19,219 bases of DNA from UBA11475 sp045655805 (GTDB taxonomy: Bacteria > Bacillota > Clostridia > Christensenellales > Borkfalkiaceae). The translations under genes and the position numbers were made by a program. Below the pieces are notes generated by a model. It ran no database searches. It saw only the letters and a list, made by a program, of their open reading frames with translations, and had not been told where the DNA came from. How positions within the stretch are numbered: the stretch's first letter is position 1; the number at the start of each line of letters is the position of its first letter. Location of the stretch: the NCBI GenBank assembly GCA_045655805.1, contig JAZOPZ010000025.1, positions 1 through 19,219 on the forward strand, read 5' to 3'. Below, piece by piece: positions 1 through 5,482 of the stretch.

Positions 1-159
1 GTATTAACCTTTTCTTTCTTAATTAGCTCTTTGTCTAATTTGCCTTGTACTTTAATATTAAAGTATTCTCTAGATATTTGCTATTATATCTCCTATGTAG
101 TTGTCATACTGCGTATCCTTGACAGCGGTCAAGGTGCGTGCGATATTTTCGCAAGCCAT
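1..159 (-). pseudogene. possible frameshifted N-terminal gene fragment
   Basis: On the minus strand an ATG at 159 opens a 29-codon frame (starting MACENIARTLTAVKDTQYDN) that stops at 70-72. A second frame opens just before that stop and runs open to the window edge (SREYFNIKVQGKLDKELIKK and on). Joining the two by one frameshift would give a soluble, charged protein start. The frames read like protein, with varied codons and no low-complexity runs, but no clear Shine-Dalgarno sequence precedes the ATG. It could be a decayed gene, a sequencing error in a real gene, or chance. I do not recognise a family. Confidence 0.3.
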
Positions 160-262
160 AATATATTACCATTTCGTTAAAATTTAGTCAAGCATTTTAC
201 AAGACTTTTTATAATATTTTTTTATTTTTGAAAATTTATTTCTATAACTTAAAAAGCATAGT

Positions 263-291
263 AAAAGGCAACCATTTTGGTCGCCTTTTTT
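263..291 (-). terminator. intrinsic terminator of the phosphohexomutase gene
   Basis: Hairpin with arms AAAAGGCAACC and GGTCGCCTTTT around a short ATTTT loop, followed by a T run in both directions. It lies just past the stop of the minus-strand phosphohexomutase gene. Confidence 0.8.
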
Positions 292-304
292 AATTTTAAT
301 TAAA

Positions 305-2020
305 TTATTTTACGTAATTTTCGAAATCTGATTGAACTTTTTCTAAACAATCTTTTGCATTTTGAAGGTTTTCACCCTTAACGGTATAATAAATTTTAAG
401 TTTAGGTTCAGTACCACTTGGACGCAAGCAAACAAAGCCACCACCAGAAAGTTCATAATAAACACAGTTGCAAGCAGGAATATCGATTGGAAAATCTTTA
501 CCACACTTCAAACATTTTTTTACAGGTACTGAATAGTCCCTAATAGCATCAACGGTAACGCCACCGATAGAAGTAATTTCTTTGACCTTCATCGCGTCAA
601 CGACAGCGTTCATTTCAGCCATAGCGTTAAGACCTTTAAATCCTATGCTAACACTCTTACCGATATAGTAGCCGTGTTCAGCGTAAAGTTGTTGCATTCT
701 GTCATACACTGAAAGGTTTTTAGTTTTGTAATAACAAACGAGTTCAGCAAACAACATACTTGCAATAACAGCGTCTTTATCCCTTGCGTGCGTGCCACGG
801 AGATAGCCACAACTTTCTTCAAAACCGAAAATGTATTCCTTTTTGCCTGTATCATCTAAAAGTTTAATTTGTTCGCCGATAAATTTAAATCCAACAGGGG
901 TTTCAATAAGTTCAACACCGTAAGCGTCGCAAACAGCCTTTGCCATAGAAGTTGAAACAAAACTTTTAACAACGAAACCATTAGATAAATCTTTGCCTTG
1001 TTCAGTCATTCTTAAAAGAATATAATCGAGCAAAAGTATACCAACTTCGTTACCACTTAAAGCCTCGAATTCACCACTAGTGTTTCTTACGGCAACACCG
1101 AGTCTATCACAGTCAGGGTCAGTACCGAACACTACGTCAGCACCAATTTTATCAGCAAGTTGAATCCCTAACGCTAAAGTTTCTTTATATTCAGGATTAG
1201 GAACTTTAACGGTTGAAAAAGCGCTGTCTTTTTTTAATTGTTTTTTAACAAGAGTTGCTTTAATGCCAAGGCGAGAAAGCATAGTCGTTACAGGAACGTA
1301 ACCACTACCGTGTACAGGTGTATAAACGAGTTTTATAGTTTTGCCAACCTTTTGTAAAGCATCTTCAGATAAGCACAAAGCCTTGACTTGTTCGTAATAC
1401 TTTTCGTCAACTTCTTTGCCGATTTTAACAATGTGCGAATCTTTAATAGGGGCAACTAAAATTTCAGGAGATAAGCAATCGCCTATCTTTTTAATGCCTT
1501 CAACAACGACAGCGGTTGCTTCAGGCGACATTTGCGCGCCGTCTTCCCCGTAAACTTTGTAGCCGTTATATTCTTTTGGATTATGAGACGCCGTAATCAT
1601 AATACCTGCGATTGCATTTAAGTGTCTTACGGCAAAAGAAAGCATCGGTACAGGACGAACGTCGTCAAAAAGATACGCGTTAATACCGTTACCTGCTAAA
1701 ACCTTTGCTGATTCTTTTGCAAAGGTATCCGAATAAAATCTAGTATCAAAAGAAATTGCTACACCACGCTTACACGCGTCTTCGCCAAGAGATTTGATAT
1801 ATTCAGCAAGCGCTTGAGTTGCGCGTCTAACAGTATAAACGTTAAGCATATTAGTACCAAGCCCTAAAATGCCACGCATACCTGCCGTACCGAACTCAAC
1901 GTCTTTTGCAAAACGATATTCAATTTCCTTTTCGTCGTCTTTGATTGAAAGAAGTTCTTTCACTTCTTTTTTAGTAAGTTTTTCACTAGAAAGCCATTGC
2001 TCATATAAATCCTTGTACAT
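305..2020 (-). CDS. phosphoglucomutase/phosphomannomutase (alpha-D-phosphohexomutase)
   Basis: Cytosolic enzyme interconverting hexose-1- and hexose-6-phosphates, feeding UDP-sugar and cell-wall precursor synthesis. All four family landmarks are visible in the 571 residues: the phosphoserine loop TASHNP (143-148, Ser145), the metal-binding loop DPDCDR (301-306), the sugar-binding GFEESCGY (399-406) and the C-terminal phosphate loop RPSGTEP (from about 533). Length fits the PgcA-type branch. The ATG at 2020 has AAGGAGA at 2026-2032. Odd: just before the last domain, residues 503-519 carry CxxC and CxC (Cys503, 506, 517, 519). I do not remember these from PgcA proteins, and they could bind metal. 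The gene stands alone: the terminator of the lipoprotein gene lies upstream and its own terminator downstream. Which sugar is preferred (glucose or mannose) cannot be told from sequence. Confidence 0.95.
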   Translation of the reverse strand: MYKDLYEQWLSSEKLTKKEVKELLSIKDDEKEIEYRFAKDVEFGTAGMRGILGLGTNMLNVYTVRRATQALAEYIKSLGEDACKRGVAISFDTRFYSDTFAKESAKVLAGNGINAYLFDDVRPVPMLSFAVRHLNAIAGIMITASHNPKEYNGYKVYGEDGAQMSPEATAVVVEGIKKIGDCLSPEILVAPIKDSHIVKIGKEVDEKYYEQVKALCLSEDALQKVGKTIKLVYTPVHGSGYVPVTTMLSRLGIKATLVKKQLKKDSAFSTVKVPNPEYKETLALGIQLADKIGADVVFGTDPDCDRLGVAVRNTSGEFEALSGNEVGILLLDYILLRMTEQGKDLSNGFVVKSFVSTSMAKAVCDAYGVELIETPVGFKFIGEQIKLLDDTGKKEYIFGFEESCGYLRGTHARDKDAVIASMLFAELVCYYKTKNLSVYDRMQQLYAEHGYYIGKSVSIGFKGLNAMAEMNAVVDAMKVKEITSIGGVTVDAIRDYSVPVKKCLKCGKDFPIDIPACNCVYYELSGGGFVCLRPSGTEPKLKIYYTVKGENLQNAKDCLEKVQSDFENYVK

Positions 2021-2137
2021 ACAAGTCTCCTTTCTTGCTTTATATAATATATATATTTGTTATAAATATTAAATACAATAAATATAATAACAAATTTTTG
2101 AAATTTCAGCAACACTTTAGAAACCGTTTTTAAAAAA

Positions 2138-2161
2138 GAAAAACGCCCGAGGGCGTTTTTT
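2138..2161 (-). terminator. intrinsic terminator of the DUF6273 lipoprotein gene
   Basis: AAAACGCCC/GGGCGTTTT stem with a two- to four-base loop, flanked by A and T runs. It starts right at the stop codon of the minus-strand lipoprotein gene. Confidence 0.8.
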
Positions 2162-2164
2162 AGT

Positions 2165-3022
2165 TTATTCAACAGTTATTTCAATTGCCGGCACGATACC
2201 ACGCACGGTATTTACGCCAACGTCTTCACTTAATCCGTCTGCATTTATGATACTTGCTCTTTCAACATTAGCGTTGCTTGGCGAACGCAACCACCAAGAA
2301 CCTTCACCAGAAAAATTTACGGCTACACCACGAGCGATAGCGTAATCAGTTGCTTTTTTATCAAGGTCTTTTTTAGCAATAAATTTAGCGTTAACGGTTT
2401 CGTTATAACTTAAAGCAAAAATCTTATCTTGAGTATCGTCGCACACGAAAGGATTGCTACCCGTTGCCGTATTAGTAGATGCAACGCCGTTAGATACTGT
2501 ATAGGTGTTAATTTTAGCAAATTCTTCAGCAGTAAAGTTTTGTGCAAAGTCAGCGTTAAGCCATTGTCTTAAAGCACTATCTTTATAGTTGCTGTTTTCA
2601 TTATCAAAAATTTGAGCGTCAATAATTTTTTCACACACGAGCAATTTGATGCCGTCTTCAGTGGTATCAACTACGCGCCAAACGATAGGTTCTAACTTAA
2701 AGTAGTATTCGTTGCCAGCAATCACTGTAGTGCCGTCGCTTAAGACTTGACCGTCGTAAGCAGGACTAGCAACGATTTTTACGTATTTTGCCTCATCAGA
2801 ACCGGTATAATAGCCGTCAGCGTCAGCAGTTGCGCTTACGGTTACGTCAACTGATTTAACGGTTTGTGGGCATAAGCCTATTTCGATAAATTCAGGTTCT
2901 TCACCAGCACATGATGAACAAGCCGAGCACCCTGCGCAATCACACGCAGTCATAGCCAAACACAATAACAAGGTAAAGAATACCGTAACGAATATTCTTA
3001 AAAAGGTTCTTCTGTTTTTCAT
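2165..3022 (-). CDS. Cys-rich lipoprotein with a DUF6273-like domain
   Basis: Predicted exported lipoprotein of 285 residues. The start is placed at ATG 3022, not the upstream ATG at 3049, because GGGAG (3029-3032) sits five bases before it and the signal peptide then begins MKNRR. A hydrophobic stretch (about 10-26) ends in MTAC, giving lipidated Cys27. It is followed at once by four more cysteines (29, 32, 35, 38) in a small Gly/Ser/Ala-rich segment. The rest matches the pattern I know for DUF6273: a WRVV start, a WLN...F motif, a FALSY motif, then SWWLRSP and a GIVPAI end. DUF6273 proteins are surface proteins of unknown function in Clostridia. The gene has its own promoter (3078-3106) and terminator. 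Function not assigned. Confidence 0.85.
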   Translation of the reverse strand: MKNRRTFLRIFVTVFFTLLLCLAMTACDCAGCSACSSCAGEEPEFIEIGLCPQTVKSVDVTVSATADADGYYTGSDEAKYVKIVASPAYDGQVLSDGTTVIAGNEYYFKLEPIVWRVVDTTEDGIKLLVCEKIIDAQIFDNENSNYKDSALRQWLNADFAQNFTAEEFAKINTYTVSNGVASTNTATGSNPFVCDDTQDKIFALSYNETVNAKFIAKKDLDKKATDYAIARGVAVNFSGEGSWWLRSPSNANVERASIINADGLSEDVGVNTVRGIVPAIEITVE

Positions 3023-3077
3023 AAAAACTCCCAAAAAAGAATTTTGCATAATAAAGATAAACTTTTCTTACTAATAT

Positions 3078-3106
3078 ATTATACAACACTAAAAGAGTTC
3101 CGTCAA
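3078..3106 (-). promoter_or_regulatory. sigma-A promoter of the DUF6273 lipoprotein gene
   Basis: TTGACG, 17 bases, TATAAT on the minus strand, about 55 bases before the chosen start. Confidence 0.75.
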
Positions 3107-3179
3107 GTTATAAAATAATTAAAAACAATTTAATACTAGAACTTTATGCGGTTTTGTGGCGTTATATCCACTTTTTACG

Positions 3180-3491
3180 CTATTCGATAAAACGATACTT
3201 TGATAAATCAACTTTGTAATCCAAGACTTTAATACCGTCTTTCTCCAACAAACGCTTTTGTTCGTCTCTTCCACCGAATACGAAGTTTTTAGTTAACTCA
3301 CCTTTAGCATTGACCACCTTAAAACAAGGAAAAGCCTCCTTGTCGGGATTTGCGTGCAAAATATTGCCAACCACCCTTGCGAGCCCTTTGTTTCCGAGAG
3401 CCTTTGCTACTTGACCGTAAGTTACAACCTTCCCTTTTGGCACTGTTAAAAGATATTCAAAAACTTTCCAAAAATACTCGTTCTTTATCAT
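3180..3491 (-). CDS. MGMT-family (O6-alkylguanine transferase-like) protein
   Basis: A 103-residue, single-domain member of the family that binds or repairs O6-alkylguanine in DNA. The wing-helix part is clear: PKGKVVTYGQVAKALG (18-33) and ARVVGNILHANP (38-49), followed by the active-site segment and FGGRDEQKRLLEKDGI. Full alkyltransferases carry PCHRV. Here the motif is PCFKVV (Cys56), so the acceptor cysteine is kept but the His of the Cys-His-Glu relay is Phe and the Arg is Lys. The N-terminal domain of Ada/Ogt-type enzymes is absent. It may be a weak transferase or an alkyltransferase-like DNA-damage binder. The ATG at 3491 has only a weak ribosome site, but a strong promoter lies 20 bases upstream. 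Confidence 0.85.
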   Translation of the reverse strand: MIKNEYFWKVFEYLLTVPKGKVVTYGQVAKALGNKGLARVVGNILHANPDKEAFPCFKVVNAKGELTKNFVFGGRDEQKRLLEKDGIKVLDYKVDLSKYRFIE

Positions 3492-3510
3492 AATACACCG
3501 TCTTTTTTAC

Positions 3511-3539
3511 ATTATAACAAATTATACCCAAAAACTCAA
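3511..3539 (-). promoter_or_regulatory. sigma-A promoter of the MGMT-family gene
   Basis: TTGAGT, 17 bases, TATAAT on the minus strand, giving a very short leader before ATG 3491. It is separated by about 40 bases from the divergent Nudix promoter. Confidence 0.7.
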
Positions 3540-3578
3540 CAACTATTAAAATCTTCACGACCAACTTCAAAAAAGCAT

Positions 3579-3607
3579 TTGAAAAATCACTTAAAAAGTG
3601 ATATAAT
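3579..3607 (+). promoter_or_regulatory. sigma-A promoter of the Nudix gene with a palindromic spacer
   Basis: TTGAAA, 17 bases, TATAAT. The spacer contains the perfect inverted repeat ATCACTT-AAA-AAGTGAT (3586-3602), which reaches into the -10 box and would suit a dimeric repressor. The leader to ATG 3697 is about 80 bases and includes a possible hairpin (GCCA...TGGC near 3642-3659). Confidence 0.75.
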
Positions 3608-3696
3608 AGCCGTGCGTCAAGATTATAAATGGTCAATTTAGGCCATACCGTTAGTGGCATAATAAATCCTAGGCGCTTTTCACTAAAGGAGAAAGT

Positions 3697-4233
3697 ATGG
3701 AACTCACCGAAAAAACATTATCATCTCAAACTCTTTACGAGGGGCGCGTAGTTACACTTAAAAAAGATGAGGTTGAATTACCAAACAAAAACAAGTCTTT
3801 CCGTGAGGTAATACATAATTCGGGAGGTGCGTGCGTACTAGCCGTGTGCGACGGGTACGCGTATTTCGTAAAGCAATTTAGATATCCTTACAAAAAAGTT
3901 TTGACGGAAATTCCCGCTGGCAAAATTAACGACGGAGAAAGTCCTATGGCGTGCGCCTTGCGTGAACTTGAAGAAGAAACTGGACTTGTTGCCGACAGTC
4001 TTGAACTTATGCACCGTATTTACCCTACCCCTGCTTATTCTGATGAAGTAATTTATATTTATTTGGCCAAAGGTGTTAAAAAAGGCAAAATGAAACTTGA
4101 TAGTGACGAGTTTTTAAATGTGGAAAAAATACCCGTTAAAAAAATACCCGAAATGTTAACCTACGGCGCTATAAACGACGCAAAAACTTTAATTGCTTTA
4201 TATACCGCTTTATATAATGGCGTTTTGAAATAG
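3697..4233 (+). CDS. Nudix hydrolase, ADP-ribose pyrophosphatase type
   Basis: Cytosolic hydrolase of nucleoside diphosphate derivatives. The Nudix box GX5EX7REUXEEXGU is complete: Gly75, Glu81, Arg89-Glu90-Leu91, Glu93-Glu94, Gly96. Upstream residues KQFRYPYKKVLTEIPAGKI (59-77) are typical of ADP-ribose pyrophosphatases (NudF type), which cleave ADP-ribose to AMP and ribose-5-phosphate. Length (178) fits that group. AAAGGAG precedes ATG 3697. The gene is a single-gene unit, divergent from the MGMT-family gene, with its own promoter and a perfect palindromic terminator. The substrate is inferred from the flanking motif; other sugar nucleotides are possible. Confidence 0.9.
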   Translation: MELTEKTLSSQTLYEGRVVTLKKDEVELPNKNKSFREVIHNSGGACVLAVCDGYAYFVKQFRYPYKKVLTEIPAGKINDGESPMACALRELEEETGLVADSLELMHRIYPTPAYSDEVIYIYLAKGVKKGKMKLDSDEFLNVEKIPVKKIPEMLTYGAINDAKTLIALYTALYNGVLK

Positions 4234-4374
4234 AACGTATATTTACTACCTAATATATTATGTATAGTATATATACAGTATTTAAATAGTAAGCAATCAG
4301 CCAGTGATTATAACGGCTTTAAATTATATTATAACTTATGACAATTACAAATCACACAAATTAGTCCTACCCAA

Positions 4375-4404
4375 AAAAGTGTAAGCAAGGTTGCTTACAC
4401 TTTT
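4375..4404 (+). terminator. intrinsic terminator of the Nudix gene
   Basis: Perfect 14-bp stem (AAAAGTGTAAGCAA and its complement) with a two-base GG loop. Being symmetric, it can act in both directions. The 140 bases between the Nudix stop and this hairpin are AT-rich and show no gene. Confidence 0.8.
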
Positions 4405-4426
4405 CATTTACAAAACCAATAAACTA

Positions 4427-4492
4427 TGTCCGTAGGACAAAAGGGTTGCTGCCACGCTAGTGGGCGAACGTAGTTCGAGTCCCCCTACTACT
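4427..4492. other. cluster of three small hairpins with an inverted tRNA T-arm copy
   Basis: Three short perfect hairpins follow one another: TGTCC-GTA-GGACA (4427-4439), CCAC-GCTA-GTGG (4452-4463) and CGAAC-GTA-GTTCG (4465-4477). The last overlaps GTTCGAGTCCCC (4473-4484), an inverted 12-base copy of the T-loop and 3' T-stem of tRNA-Lys(CUU) (4546-4557). The 5' half of a T-stem is not complementary, so this is not a tRNA. It lies behind the tRNA operon terminator. It may be a decayed tRNA fragment, an old attachment site or a small structured RNA. Confidence 0.45.
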
Positions 4493-4499
4493 GTTTTTA

Positions 4500-4533
4500 A
4501 AAAAAAATAAAGACAAGCCTTTTGCTTGTCTTT
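4500..4533 (-). terminator. intrinsic terminator of the six-tRNA operon
   Basis: GACAAGC/GCTTGTC stem extended by A-T pairs, then a T run broken by one A on the minus strand, directly after the encoded CCA of tRNA-Lys(CUU). Confidence 0.85.
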
Positions 4534-4609
4534 TGGTGCGCCATCGGGGACTCGAACCCAGGACCCATTGATTAAGAGTCAATTGCTCTACCAACTGAGC
4601 TAATAGCGC
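4534..4609 (-). tRNA. tRNA-Lys(CUU)
   Basis: 76 bases with encoded CCA. The acceptor stem GCGCTAT/ATGGCGC pairs fully with one G-T. The anticodon loop CTCTTAA gives CUU, reading AAG. Last gene of the tRNA operon. Confidence 0.95.
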
Positions 4610-4614
4610 GTATT

Positions 4615-4690
4615 TGGTGCTCCATCCGAGATTCGAACTCGGGACACCGTGATTAAAAGTCACGTGCTCTGCCAACTGAGCTAATGGGGC
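4615..4690 (-). tRNA. tRNA-Lys(UUU) with a C3-A70 mismatch
   Basis: 76 bases with encoded CCA. The anticodon loop CTTTTAA gives UUU. The acceptor 5' strand GCCCCAT faces 3' strand ATGGAGC, so pair 3-70 is C-A; all other stems pair. The expected 5' strand would be GCTCCAT. Confidence 0.93.
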
Positions 4691-4695
4691 ATATT

Positions 4696-4770
4696 TGGCA
4701 GGGGTGGCAGGATTTGAACCTACGAATGACGGAATCAAAATCCGTTGCCTTACCGCTTGGCGACACCCCT
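4696..4770 (-). tRNA. tRNA-Gln(UUG)
   Basis: 75 bases with encoded CCA and discriminator G. The acceptor stem AGGGGTG/CACCCCT is perfect. The anticodon loop TTTTGAT gives UUG. Confidence 0.94.
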
Positions 4771-4786
4771 GTATGAAGTTTTTTAA

Positions 4787-4864
4787 TGGGGCGAGTGATG
4801 GGAATCGAACCCATTACCTCAAGAGCCACAATCTTGCGCTCTAGCCATGTGAGCTACACCCGCC
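4787..4864 (-). tRNA. tRNA-His(GUG)
   Basis: The anticodon loop TTGTGGC gives GUG. The gene encodes the extra G(-1) opposite discriminator C73, the identity pair of histidine tRNA, plus CCA. The acceptor stem GCGGGTG/CACTCGC has one G-T. Confidence 0.95.
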
Positions 4865-4869
4865 ATAAT

Positions 4870-4946
4870 TGGTGCGCCTGAAGGGATTCGAACCCCTGAC
4901 ACACGGCTTAGAAGGCCGTTGCTCTATCCAACTGAGCTACAGGTGC
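4870..4946 (-). tRNA. tRNA-Arg(UCU) with an A3-C70 mismatch
   Basis: 77 bases with encoded CCA. The anticodon loop CTTCTAA gives UCU. The acceptor 5' strand GCACCTG faces CAGGCGC, so pair 3-70 is A-C; the expected 5' strand would be GCGCCTG. Other stems pair. Confidence 0.93.
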
Positions 4947-4968
4947 ATATTTAGTAAAAGCAGTAATC

Positions 4969-5042
4969 TGGAGCGGGTGATGGGAATCGAACCCACACGA
5001 CCAGCTTGGAAGGCTGGGATTCTGCCTTTGAACTACACCCGC
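4969..5042 (-). tRNA. tRNA-Gly(UCC)
   Basis: 74 bases with encoded CCA and discriminator T. The acceptor stem GCGGGTG/CACCCGC is perfect. The anticodon loop CTTCCAA gives UCC. First gene of the operon, about 100 bases after the promoter; the leader holds no further tRNA that I can fold. Confidence 0.95.
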
Positions 5043-5151
5043 ATGCCTTGCGTTTGCCAAACAATTATTTGACACGTAGCTGCTAGACGTTTGTACGGAT
5101 TAGGTAACCGACCGTCGCTTGCCAGCGCATACTGCATTATTGAGCCTATAT

Positions 5152-5180
5152 ATATTACTAAAATAAAAACTCTTTGTCAA
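5152..5180 (-). promoter_or_regulatory. sigma-A promoter of the six-tRNA operon
   Basis: TTGACA, 17 bases, TAATAT on the minus strand. The perfect palindrome TCAAACGTTTGA (5177-5188) overlaps the -35 box and has the central CG seen in LacI-family operators. No LacI-type gene is in the window, so regulation is only a possibility. Confidence 0.8.
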
Positions 5181-5218
5181 ACGTTTGATGGCAAAAAATT
5201 ATAAAATTTCAATTTATT

Positions 5219-5395
5219 TTACCTAAACTGCATTAATGCTTCGTCATAAGTAAACCCTATAGGCTTTAACCTGTTTTCAAGATCTTCAACTGTAATACTA
5301 TAATCGTCGCAAAAATCTTCCAAACTTGCGTACCCATCGCGAAGTTTCATATTGACAAAACTCAAAAGTATCATTGGGTCTTGTGGTAAACACAT
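5219..5395 (-). CDS. DUF4250 family small protein
   Basis: A 58-residue protein. The minus strand reads MCLPQDPMILLSFVNMKLRD and continues with SLEDFCDDYSI and a YDEALMQFR end. This is the DUF4250 pattern (LPxDPMILLSxxNxKLRD, then a second acidic helix), a small soluble protein widespread in Clostridia with no known function. A perfect AGGAGG lies at 5404-5409, eight bases before ATG 5395, and a promoter lies at 5418-5446. The promoter's -35 box falls in the loop of the upstream gene's terminator, so the two units are packed as tightly as possible. No terminator is obvious downstream before the tRNA promoter. Confidence 0.88.
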   Translation of the reverse strand: MCLPQDPMILLSFVNMKLRDGYASLEDFCDDYSITVEDLENRLKPIGFTYDEALMQFR

Positions 5396-5417
5396 AACTT
5401 AAACCTCCTTTTTTATA

Positions 5418-5446
5418 ATTATAACATAAAAAACGGCGATATACAA
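5418..5446 (-). promoter_or_regulatory. sigma-A promoter of the DUF4250 gene
   Basis: TTGTAT, 17 bases, TATAAT. The -35 box lies in the loop of the terminator that ends the preceding membrane-protein gene. Confidence 0.65.
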
Positions 5447-5460
5447 TCGCCGTTTTTTTT
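5431..5460 (-). terminator. intrinsic terminator of the large membrane-protein gene
   Basis: AAAACGGCGAT/ATCGCCGTTTT stem with a five-base loop and T runs on both strands, just past the stop of the minus-strand gene. Confidence 0.85.
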
Positions 5461-5482
5461 GTGATGAACCTTTTTAATTAAA

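Noticed and set aside
3155..3172. GTGG/CCAC hairpin as terminator of the MGMT-family gene
   Set aside because: The T run is on the plus strand only, where no gene ends; the stem is four pairs.
4443..4492. A plus-strand tRNA ending GTTCGAGTCCCCC
   Set aside because: The 5' T-stem strand is not complementary, and no anticodon arm or acceptor can be folded.
4457..5072. Open frames of 93 and 67 codons over the tRNA operon on either strand
   Set aside because: They lie wholly over tRNA genes and the typical antisense-tRNA peptides (such as MGIEPTRPAWKAG) are well-known false genes.
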